58,860 nt of DNA from Bacteroidota bacterium. Its GTDB lineage: Bacteria; Bacteroidota; Bacteroidia; Chitinophagales; LD1. Shown here piece after piece: positions 26,141-34,691 of the stretch. The stretch is taken from positions 1 through 58,860 of the forward strand of contig JAFDYN010000014.1 of assembly GCA_018267385.1 (NCBI GenBank), read 5' to 3'. Position 1 is the stretch's first letter; every line of letters starts with the position of its first letter. Position numbers and translations under genes: made by a program. The notes below the pieces were generated by a model. The model was not told the DNA's origin. It ran no database searches and saw nothing but the letters and a program-made list of their open reading frames with translations.

Positions 26141-29100
26141 TTAGAAGTTTGAGATATCGGTAGGACGCATAGCGCCAAACCATTTCAATACCTTGTGACC
26201 TATACCCGGCGCAGTGATATCAAAGAGATATATACCGCTGGCTACAGTGATATTTTTGTTGTTCTTCAGATCCCAATCTATTGTGTTGTCAATATTGGTG
26301 CTACCAGTATTGTCATTGAGATCAAACCCATCAGATATCTCTATACGCTTGCCTGTAGCCGGATTATTGCCGGATATATCCCTGCTGAGTGTACGCACCA
26401 GCTGGCCATCCAGCGTGTATATTTTGATAGTACACTCATTTGGCAGATTGGTGATCTTGACACGTGTATCATTAGCACCTGTCTCATAAGAAGAGTAGGC
26501 ATAATAAGGATTTGGCACCACCCTGATCAGATCGAGCGCAGTCTTGGCCACTGAGTCGCGGTTTTCTTTAGCCCCCAGGCCTTTAGTACTAAACTTATAC
26601 CTAGGCAGAGAGTCTCCACCCGCAGCAGTAGCGCTCGTACCAAACTTAGCATATGGCTTTTGCACACGCAGCTTGATGGTCACTGTATTGTCATCAGGGA
26701 CCAAACCATCTGCCATAGACTTCATAGTATAGCCCGGCGTGAGATATGGCATAGCGGTCCACATAATATGGTCATAGATCTCGATCACCTCAGACCTGTA
26801 AGGCTGATTGAGAGGATTGGTAACCATAGCCTGATATTCCTGTACATTGGTACTGCCCAGCACATTATAAATATAATCCACTCCAGACCCTGTGCCTGCC
26901 ACTGGATAAGGTATGTCCAGCACATATATGTAGTGGCGCCCGCCAAAGAATGGAGCATACGGCACATAAGAGTTATTATTATTCAGAACGCCGAGTACCT
27001 GAGACGTAGGATTCCAATACATATCGGTACCATTCTGATCACGCTCGTCAGATGCCTCACCAAAGGCCATCTCCAGCCGTTGTCCTGTCTCTACATTGAC
27101 AGCATAACCCGGGAAGTAGGAGAGACCATTAGTAGATGGATCATAAGACCCGTCTATATTGGCAGAATAATGGCCGCGGAGCATCCCCTTGCGCGGTGCA
27201 TGATTACTACTTGTAGGATCGAGGTCAGCGCCCATCGGGTTTTCGCCGGTCTCAAACACTACGCATGGTGTCCATTTGCTCTTGTCAGAGGTGATCACGA
27301 TGTCTACACTTTGCAGTTTGTCCAGGTTATTTCTAGGAGGAGCTGCACGGTCATCATAGCGGTTCCATTTGAACGCCGGGCCACCTACAGTGCTGGGCCT
27401 GCCTGCTGTGGTCACAGATGGCGTAGGACCGGCGCTCCAGTTTGCGGTGAGGCAATATGGAGCCCATCTGCCGTCTGCGATCTTGTCAAATTGATTGTCA
27501 GGGTCGCTGAAATGAAAATCTGCAATACCTGTAGTATAGTACGCATCACTGAATACATTGCATGCTGCGTCGGCAGGGGTATTTGAAGGAACAGTACAAG
27601 TGATATAATTTTGACCGGATCGGATCCAGTTCTTTACATCGTTTGTCACACTTGTATCTTTCACAAAAGACAACCATGGCTTGGTAGAATCCTGAAAACT
27701 GATGCTGCCTGATATAGCGCCATATACAGGCATGCTATCCAGATAGTTTGTATATACCGGGAATGGTGTACCCAAGGTAATAGAAAAACCGTACTCATTG
27801 CCCTGATCATCAGCTACGAGCTGCTCATACTGCCTGTCGAGTGTACGGGTGGAGTGAATCGTCACATTGTTGGTGAGATCTGTCAGTACCCACCATGCCT
27901 GAGTAGAGACATTTACTCCATTGTACGGTATAGTGTCATTGATCTTCAGTTCAAAGTCGGCCTCCTTGAGCAGCAGAGGATCAGTGATCTTGAGGCCTAT
28001 AGGATCAAAACCAGTAGTATAGTCGAGCGTATCTGCATAAAAATTCGCACTGCTCATGATCTTATCTATCGTGGCAGGTGTGAGATCTATATAGTTGCCG
28101 CCATTACCTTGACCCTCCAGTCGCTGTACCAGGGCGGAGGATCCCCATTTGCTATTGAGCATAGTGCCTCCGTACTCGGAGGTCGGATCGCTAGGTATAG
28201 CTGAGTACTTATTAAAGTTCTTTCCGATCAGGAATGGCTGATACTGGCCAGTGCCCAGATCCGGACGGAAGGTCTGAAAGTTATTTGTAGCAAAAGCTAT
28301 TACACCGAAATAGTAGGTTTTGTGATTTACCATCTGGCCACCACCAAACACGTCTACCGAATCCACAAATGAGTGGACGATACCAAGATTTGGCAGGTCG
28401 GTTCCTACGCCAGGCACAGTACTGGCATCAGAGGTCCATATAGGGACTCCTGAACCAGGGTCCGTAGCCTGAGACCAGTTAGCCAGGTGCTTGATATTAT
28501 CCTTCAAATCATATATTGCCACAGGCACAGCCTTTGACGGATTGGTCAGGTCATTGGCAGAGACACTGGCATCCGACAGCTGGTATACTATATATCCCTG
28601 ATACTTGTAAAGCGAGTCGGCACTGGAGCCTACCACAAAGCCCTTGCGCACGCGCAGCGGGTCGACCTGAGCATATGACTCACCTATATTATTGCCCTGT
28701 GGATCGTCCACCACATTGATTATTATCTTACGGTCCTGCTCGCGTATAGCTAGCAGCGGGGCAGATGGTCCCTCCAGTAGCTTAAAGCCTGCATCAAAGC
28801 TGGCTTGAGCCTTGTCATCTGCGCCTGCTATAAATGACCAGCTAGGGCAGTTAGAACCAACACCACCTGATGGCTGTACAAATACAACTCCAACAGTGAT
28901 GATCTGCGAGGCACAAGGTAAGAATGTAAACGGCCCTGATGTCTGTACAAAGCGGCGGTCATTTGCCCAGATAGCCGCGCCTACCTGCGGATTGCACTCA
29001 GACCACTGAGTAGCAATGCTGGGATCGCCAGGGTACATAAAGTTGGTGGTAGTAGTTGAATTCTGGTATCCGTTGCCATAAAGCGTAACAGGCGTACCAT

Positions 29101-30445
29101 CCTTCCATTTGCCGGTCTGATAGTTCCGGAATTGGACTGCGGTTCCCGGGTCACCTGTAGGTGAGTTTGAGTTAGTATAGCTCTCAAATGCAGTCAGGCC
29201 CAGCTGTCTGGTAGAGCCAGTGTCTACCGGTCCTTCAAAAAAGTCTATACCAAGCATAGGCAGGTCGCAACCATAACCTATAGTACCATTGCTACAAGCT
29301 GGACTACCTGTTTTGTCACAGACGTAGCTGTAGCCAGGTTCATTCGTCACGTTTTGAGGCTGGCCATTGTATATGATGCCGAGACTACGCGAAGTATCAC
29401 ACCCCACACGGTCATTATACGGACAGCCCAGATCCGGATCTACATACTGAGACATGTAGGTTTTATTGAGTACCGCGTTTGACTTATTCTGGATATTATA
29501 GGTATAGAAGGTCATGCTGTTGATCTCATCTGAGCTCTGAAAAGCAAACCCCAGGTTATTGATCTGAATACCTATCGGTACTCCACCGCTGGTACCATTG
29601 TGTACGTTTCCTTTGTCATTTGTGACCCAGAAAACCATTTCATCCGCAAAAGCTGTATTAGTAGCAAAATTCAAGCTGTCAATAGAGTTTCTCAGGCACA
29701 GGCCATTTTTATACTTACTCGGGCTCACGCCGCCTTGCTTGATAGTAGGGTAGTCTCCATGCGTTGGATTGTATATACCATCACCATCAGCATCAAAAAA
29801 GGGTGCCAGTATGCCGGACACATCAAATCCCAACGAATCCAGATATGGATTTCCCTTTCCCGGCCAGTACTTGAGGCTATCGCTGATAGAACTGATGGGC
29901 AGATTGACCTGAGTGGGGTCGTTATTGGCCAAAAGCAGTGCTTTAGCGTACTGAGCACGCATCGCCTTGATCTGTGTAGACCATACCGGGAAGTGGCGAT
30001 CCCAAAGATTACAAACACTCTGAGATGTGGTGCCAGCTGCATCGAGCGGGCCGGAATAGTAATCTGAGCCACCATTCTGACGATAAGTGAGGGCGGCTAT
30101 TTTCAGGTTATTGCCCTGATCGAGGCCTGATACCCATATAGCACCGGCATAGATAGCCTGCGCATTGGCTACACCACGCTCACCTTTGGGCACTTCATAT
30201 GCCGCAGATGATACCGGCACATCAAACCACATATCTCCTGCAGTGAGGAGAGTGGCCCTGACGTTATTGACATCCATGCTAAACTGCGAGGTAGGCAGGT
30301 TGCAATCATTGGCTTCCGTTTTGTATGACGCTGCCGCAGCATGTGTTTGGCCATTCACGGTGAGTGCCCTGGCGAAACCATGTGTGCCGGCCAGAGAGAG
30401 TGCGGCCACCAGGCAGACAGATAATATGCGGGATTTCATGATCAT
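26141..30445 (-). CDS. Giant exported protein of unknown function with C-terminal Ig/FlgD-like domain
   Basis: A 1,434-residue exported protein. The signal peptide ends near residue 25-27 (ATG at 30445, or at 30439 giving MKSRIL). The N-terminal part has IYAGAIWVSGLDQGNNLKIA and GSDYYSGPLD, a conserved module I associate with large Bacteroidota surface proteins. A DADGDGIYNP stretch looks calcium-binding, and many paired Cys occur between 340 and 560. The C-terminal ~130 residues hold VVPNPYYAYSSYE, TIKIYTLDGQLVRTL and ASGIYLFDI, a FlgD/Ig-like fold close to type A sorting domains. They end PTDISNF after GHKVLKWFGAMR, which differs from the usual KVVK-type tail. No enzyme motif is seen. It lies between a TonB-dependent receptor gene and a PorV-OmpA gene on one strand. 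Confidence 0.88.
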   Translation of the reverse strand: MIMKSRILSVCLVAALSLAGTHGFARALTVNGQTHAAAASYKTEANDCNLPTSQFSMDVNNVRATLLTAGDMWFDVPVSSAAYEVPKGERGVANAQAIYAGAIWVSGLDQGNNLKIAALTYRQNGGSDYYSGPLDAAGTTSQSVCNLWDRHFPVWSTQIKAMRAQYAKALLLANNDPTQVNLPISSISDSLKYWPGKGNPYLDSLGFDVSGILAPFFDADGDGIYNPTHGDYPTIKQGGVSPSKYKNGLCLRNSIDSLNFATNTAFADEMVFWVTNDKGNVHNGTSGGVPIGIQINNLGFAFQSSDEINSMTFYTYNIQNKSNAVLNKTYMSQYVDPDLGCPYNDRVGCDTSRSLGIIYNGQPQNVTNEPGYSYVCDKTGSPACSNGTIGYGCDLPMLGIDFFEGPVDTGSTRQLGLTAFESYTNSNSPTGDPGTAVQFRNYQTGKWKDGTPVTLYGNGYQNSTTTTNFMYPGDPSIATQWSECNPQVGAAIWANDRRFVQTSGPFTFLPCASQIITVGVVFVQPSGGVGSNCPSWSFIAGADDKAQASFDAGFKLLEGPSAPLLAIREQDRKIIINVVDDPQGNNIGESYAQVDPLRVRKGFVVGSSADSLYKYQGYIVYQLSDASVSANDLTNPSKAVPVAIYDLKDNIKHLANWSQATDPGSGVPIWTSDASTVPGVGTDLPNLGIVHSFVDSVDVFGGGQMVNHKTYYFGVIAFATNNFQTFRPDLGTGQYQPFLIGKNFNKYSAIPSDPTSEYGGTMLNSKWGSSALVQRLEGQGNGGNYIDLTPATIDKIMSSANFYADTLDYTTGFDPIGLKITDPLLLKEADFELKINDTIPYNGVNVSTQAWWVLTDLTNNVTIHSTRTLDRQYEQLVADDQGNEYGFSITLGTPFPVYTNYLDSMPVYGAISGSISFQDSTKPWLSFVKDTSVTNDVKNWIRSGQNYITCTVPSNTPADAACNVFSDAYYTTGIADFHFSDPDNQFDKIADGRWAPYCLTANWSAGPTPSVTTAGRPSTVGGPAFKWNRYDDRAAPPRNNLDKLQSVDIVITSDKSKWTPCVVFETGENPMGADLDPTSSNHAPRKGMLRGHYSANIDGSYDPSTNGLSYFPGYAVNVETGQRLEMAFGEASDERDQNGTDMYWNPTSQVLGVLNNNNSYVPYAPFFGGRHYIYVLDIPYPVAGTGSGVDYIYNVLGSTNVQEYQAMVTNPLNQPYRSEVIEIYDHIMWTAMPYLTPGYTMKSMADGLVPDDNTVTIKLRVQKPYAKFGTSATAAGGDSLPRYKFSTKGLGAKENRDSVAKTALDLIRVVPNPYYAYSSYETGANDTRVKITNLPNECTIKIYTLDGQLVRTLSRDISGNNPATGKRIEISDGFDLNDNTGSTNIDNTIDWDLKNNKNITVASGIYLFDITAPGIGHKVLKWFGAMRPTDISNF

Positions 30446-30472
30446 TATATTTTATTACGTTGTTCCTATTGA

Positions 30473-33400
30473 TTAGAAATTAATGTTAGCACCCAGGTAG
30501 ATCCTTCTAGGCAAGCTATAGTTGTCAGGATTATTGACTTTGGCCCTGTAGAGATCTTTGTAAGACTGTGGATTAGTCTTGGAGGCGATCACTACCGCGC
30601 TGCCATTGGCCGTCAGGAAGCCATCATCATTAGCATTCAGCGTATATGGATATACAGCCAGTATATTCTCTGTATTCAGCAGATTCTGGATGTATACATA
30701 GATAGAGAGACCGATGTTCCTTTGATCTTTATTCTCAGACTTTTTGCCTACAGCAAAAACGAAATCCTTATTGACCCTCAGGTCCAGACGAGTATACCAT
30801 GGCAGACGGCTGGAGAGAGAGATAGTGCGCTGACGGCCACCGGATCCGGTGATAGAGGCCTCATCTGTCACAGTAGCTGTCTGGCGCACTGGCGTACCAG
30901 AGCGGAGATTCATGACCAGGTTCACACCAAAATTTTCCAAGACCTTGTATCCATTAATACGCGGACCAGTGTAAGCTGCGCCCTCGCCAAAGCGGTAGTC
31001 GAGGGTAAACTTGAACTGATGGCGGGCATCAGTACTGATAGGATACACGCTACGGAAGTTTGGCTGATTATTGCTGATGAGGTAGAGCTGAGACTGATCG
31101 TCAGAGCCGGTACCTTCTACAAACTGGAGGGTATAGTTTGCATTAAACTGGAAGTTGTGGAACCTTCTGAAATCGATCAGGAGCCTGAAGCCCTTGGCCG
31201 AGCGGAAGTCAATATTATCATAAGTGGTGTAGTCTGACGGGAAGGCATACTGCATTTTGCGCAGCTGGATCAGATTCCTCGTCTCCTGATAAAAAGCTGA
31301 CACTGTCACCGCTGCGAAGGACGCAATAGCCTGTTTGAAACCAAACTCGTAATCAGTCTTCCTGATAGGCTTCAGGTTAGGGTTATTCTTGACAGCAGAG
31401 TACTCGGTGAAATACAGGTATTCGGCCAGGTTGAGCTGATTTCTATCCTGCGGCCTCTGAGAGAGGATATCATAGTGAGCAAAGAATTGCGCCTTGTCAG
31501 TAATGTTGAACGCCAGCTGGATACGTGGCATAAATATATACTGAGCCTGATATTTTGTAAAAGAACCATTCGGATCATAATCGGAGCTCTTGATGTAAGC
31601 CTTGGCCACAGCTGGTGTCATATTGTCTACACCTGGTACATTCAGGTATGGCAGCAAGCCATTTGAGCTTTGCAGGGACACAAACTTGCCGGTAGTGACG
31701 CGGCCATATTGGTCATACCAGTTGTCTCCCTGACGGTAGCCTGTCACCCTAGCTCCAGCGCCGTTGTGATCTATATACACCACTGCGTCAGATGGGATAT
31801 TGCTAGGTACGTTGAATTGGGCCTTTATGTCTGCATCACCTGCCTTTTTGGTGGCATATAGTGAATATGGATCTTTCAGCACATACTGGTTTGCATCATA
31901 GCGATCTACACGGAGACCGACCACGAATCCGAGATCCTTATAGAAGAACTTGTCCTGAATATAGCCCGCAGTATAAGTAGGCATAAAGGCACCCATATTG
32001 CGGATGTAATTTCCATTTGCGTCTTTAGCCTTGAAGAAGTCATTGAGCGTAGGCTGTGTGGTCAGTACATTCCCCTTGTAGTCATAGCCATAATAGCTCA
32101 GGATACTGCTGGAGCCACCACCTGTATATTTGAGGAGGTCGTCCGGTTTGAATAGACCCAGATTGAGGATATGCGGATCTACTGCATAGATATCTATCAG
32201 GTTTGTGCCATTGGGGTCATAGCCCAGTGCGGTACGCAGGTTGCGGTCAAAAGTCTCCTGCTGTGAAAGGTTTGCGATAGAGTTGTACTTGATAGTATCA
32301 GTAGATGTGAAGTTGGTCAGGTTGACATGGGCAGAGTCATAGTCTACGCCATTGATGCGGAAGATAGGATTAGATGTATCCAGCGAGATGTGCGTATTGA
32401 CCAGAGATTTGGCGGCATCCCAGAGGTTCAGCGGGTTGATCAGGTAGCTGCGCTGTATACGCTGCTCGTACTCTATACCCATTTCTATTTTATGGGTATT
32501 GTTTGCTTTATCTTCACTACCGAGCTTTACTATATCAAAAGAGCCTTCTACTTTCCCCCTGTATGATTGGTTGTTTTTGTCTATACCGTATCCATTGTAT
32601 TGGCGGCCTACATTGTACCAGAGATCATAGATAGGGTTAGAGCGGGTACCATTTATCAGACCGTTGTTTGCCTGGATGTTATTGACATTATCCGCATAGC
32701 CGGCCCTGCTGGCAGTAGGTACTACATAGCTGCCATCCGGATTTTGTGTCGCTCCGAGCAGCTCATAATACTGACGGGTAAAAGTGGCACCGAGCGGATT
32801 GACAGTACCCGGAGTAAACCTGACAAGGGTATCTGTTTGTGACAGGTTTTGTACAAAGCCATTGAGGTTGTAGGTCACGCCTTTATTTGTCACCGTTTTA
32901 TTGGCTACGCCAAATTCATAAGCTCCCTCTGTCTGAAATTTGCCAATATAGCCGTAGTCAAACAGGTTAGACCCGTGGGCCTGATCAGCATATCCGGTCT
33001 TATACTTCTCATAGTCAAACTGGATAGTATAGGATCCGTTTTCTATAGCCAAACCACTCTTTTTGACCGGGGCCTGCCCTTCGCCTGGCTTGGTAGGCTT
33101 AGGTCCGAACCTCTGTGTCAGCCTTCCATATATATAGTAGTTGGTATTAGTATAGAGCGGATTGTGCTCAGCATTCAGCAGGGAGTACTCCTGTACGTAG
33201 CTGTGGTACTTATCATAGTCATAGTTGCCACCTACTGCTATAGAGATGTTTTTAGTAGGATAGATACCCAGCTCACCGCCGCCTGTGTATTCATTTTCAT
33301 TATTATTAGGCTTCATGCTGGTCTTATACATATCCTGGAATGTCAGGAATTCAGCCTTGTTATAGAAACCTCCGGTAGGGTTGACCACCAGCGGTCCGGT

Positions 33401-34345
33401 GCGTATATTATTCAGTGCGCTCTGCTTGACCTGCCAGATGCCTATGGCTGACGGAGAACGGTCATCATCATGCTGGTACTGGAAAGAAAGCGAGAGGCCC
33501 AGAACTGTTCTCTTGTCACCAGTAGTACTCGTTTTATCTTTGAGCTTCAGCAGGGGCATACTGATATTGCCTGCAGCACGGGTAGTGCCGAATGCATCGA
33601 GCCCCTTGGTGGTTTTACCTTCCACGCTTCCGGTCAGACCCTGCTGTGCATCGTTCAGTGTGATATTGATGATACCAGAGGTAGCATCACCATACTTCGA
33701 AGAGATACCTCCGGTCAGTACGCTGATCTCGCGGATACCGTTAGTAGGGAGGTTCACATTACCGATCACGCGGTGACCATTGATGATGTATTGTACCTCA
33801 TCCGGACGGCCGCCGTTGATCACCAGAGATTTACTGCCGGCATCCGTTTGGGTCACACCTACCTGATTACCTACCACGTTTTGTACAGACAGGCCACCTG
33901 AGTTTCTGATATCCTTGGCATCTACACTGCTTTCTATCTTGGTATCACCCTTTTCTATCAGGGGCTTGACATACTTCTTTACTTCTACTACTACGTCACC
34001 ACCACCCTTTACGGCACTGACGGGTTGTACTTTCATATTAAAGTTGAGGAAGGTCGGCTTATCCGCAGAAACAGTGACGCCAGTGATGATCTGGGTCTCG
34101 TAGCCAATGCCACTAACCTTCACATTGTAGGTGCCTGCTGTGAGGGGGATGGTATAGTTGCCATCATAATCGGCTGCTCCACCCTGTCCGGTGGTTTTGC
34201 CATTGACATCTACGATCTGGGCTATACCTCCTATGAGTCCTTCTCCCTTTTCATCCAAAATCTTACCCTTGATCTCACCCGTACTCTGAGCCGAGACGGT
34301 CATTATCGCTATCCAAAAAGCGGCAAGAGTTAAAAGTTTCTTCAT
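30473..34345 (-). CDS. TonB-dependent outer-membrane receptor with carboxypeptidase-like N-terminal domain
   Basis: A 1,290-residue outer-membrane receptor. The signal peptide MKKLLTLAAFWIAIMTVSAQ is followed by a carboxypeptidase regulatory-like domain (about 22-108; GEIKGKILDEKGEGLIGG, GTYNVKVSGIGYETQ). The plug domain (about 130-235) holds VGVTQTDAGSKSLVINGGRPDEVQYIINGHRV and GGISSKYGDATSGIINI. The rest is a large beta-barrel ending in RRIYLGANINF with a terminal aromatic, as outer-membrane barrels require. No SusD-like lipoprotein follows. Instead a giant exported protein starts 27 bp downstream, then PorV-OmpA. An AGGAG sequence precedes the ATG, and a promoter-like element lies at 34401-34433. 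The substrate is unknown. Confidence 0.95.
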   Translation of the reverse strand: MKKLLTLAAFWIAIMTVSAQSTGEIKGKILDEKGEGLIGGIAQIVDVNGKTTGQGGAADYDGNYTIPLTAGTYNVKVSGIGYETQIITGVTVSADKPTFLNFNMKVQPVSAVKGGGDVVVEVKKYVKPLIEKGDTKIESSVDAKDIRNSGGLSVQNVVGNQVGVTQTDAGSKSLVINGGRPDEVQYIINGHRVIGNVNLPTNGIREISVLTGGISSKYGDATSGIINITLNDAQQGLTGSVEGKTTKGLDAFGTTRAAGNISMPLLKLKDKTSTTGDKRTVLGLSLSFQYQHDDDRSPSAIGIWQVKQSALNNIRTGPLVVNPTGGFYNKAEFLTFQDMYKTSMKPNNNENEYTGGGELGIYPTKNISIAVGGNYDYDKYHSYVQEYSLLNAEHNPLYTNTNYYIYGRLTQRFGPKPTKPGEGQAPVKKSGLAIENGSYTIQFDYEKYKTGYADQAHGSNLFDYGYIGKFQTEGAYEFGVANKTVTNKGVTYNLNGFVQNLSQTDTLVRFTPGTVNPLGATFTRQYYELLGATQNPDGSYVVPTASRAGYADNVNNIQANNGLINGTRSNPIYDLWYNVGRQYNGYGIDKNNQSYRGKVEGSFDIVKLGSEDKANNTHKIEMGIEYEQRIQRSYLINPLNLWDAAKSLVNTHISLDTSNPIFRINGVDYDSAHVNLTNFTSTDTIKYNSIANLSQQETFDRNLRTALGYDPNGTNLIDIYAVDPHILNLGLFKPDDLLKYTGGGSSSILSYYGYDYKGNVLTTQPTLNDFFKAKDANGNYIRNMGAFMPTYTAGYIQDKFFYKDLGFVVGLRVDRYDANQYVLKDPYSLYATKKAGDADIKAQFNVPSNIPSDAVVYIDHNGAGARVTGYRQGDNWYDQYGRVTTGKFVSLQSSNGLLPYLNVPGVDNMTPAVAKAYIKSSDYDPNGSFTKYQAQYIFMPRIQLAFNITDKAQFFAHYDILSQRPQDRNQLNLAEYLYFTEYSAVKNNPNLKPIRKTDYEFGFKQAIASFAAVTVSAFYQETRNLIQLRKMQYAFPSDYTTYDNIDFRSAKGFRLLIDFRRFHNFQFNANYTLQFVEGTGSDDQSQLYLISNNQPNFRSVYPISTDARHQFKFTLDYRFGEGAAYTGPRINGYKVLENFGVNLVMNLRSGTPVRQTATVTDEASITGSGGRQRTISLSSRLPWYTRLDLRVNKDFVFAVGKKSENKDQRNIGLSIYVYIQNLLNTENILAVYPYTLNANDDGFLTANGSAVVIASKTNPQSYKDLYRAKVNNPDNYSLPRRIYLGANINF

Positions 34346-34691
34346 GCTCCTAAAATATTCTGGTTAAACAAAAGCGGACAAATATAACATTCTCCCTGAA
34401 CAAATATAATAAGTGTTAAATGGGGTCTGCAAGCCCCAAACCTACTATTGACAGAAAAATGACATAACCGCCTCAAAATGGCAGTATAGTGACAGAAAAA
34501 CAGGCATTTACCGAGTAAAAATGACAATATGTTGCCCCATCTTTTAACATCAGAGGCTAAAAACAGAGCTCTAAACAAACGTAAAAATGAGGCCTATCCG
34601 TTCGCCTTTGCGACGGCCCGGCAAACGGCTTTAATGTTTGCTAAAAACCATTGCTCTTTACAGGGTTTAGTCGTACCTTCGCAGACTTCAA
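34346..34691. promoter_or_regulatory. Divergent promoter region between the receptor operon and uvrA
   Basis: This 346-bp gap separates the minus-strand receptor operon from plus-strand uvrA. For the receptor, TATATTTG (34401-34408) with CTTG 21 bp upstream (34430-34433) is a good candidate on the minus strand; a second TATATTTG lies at 34379-34386. For uvrA, TTG (34651-34653), a 20-bp spacer and TACCTTCG (34674-34681) lie just before the start codon. Short ORFs inside look spurious. Confidence 0.55.
34651..34681 (+). promoter_or_regulatory. Candidate uvrA promoter
   Basis: TTG at 34651-34653, a 20-bp spacer and TACCTTCG (34674-34681, one mismatch to TAnnTTTG) precede the uvrA ATG by 10 bp, predicting a nearly leaderless transcript. 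Confidence 0.5.

Noticed and set aside
26660..27586. 308-codon open frame antisense to the giant exported protein
   Set aside because: It lies wholly inside a well-supported gene, has no recognisable domain, and its composition (many Ile, Arg and His) is that of a reverse shadow.
32849..33451. 200-codon open frame antisense to the TonB receptor
   Set aside because: Inside the receptor barrel, with a hydrophobic but pattern-free product; no start context.
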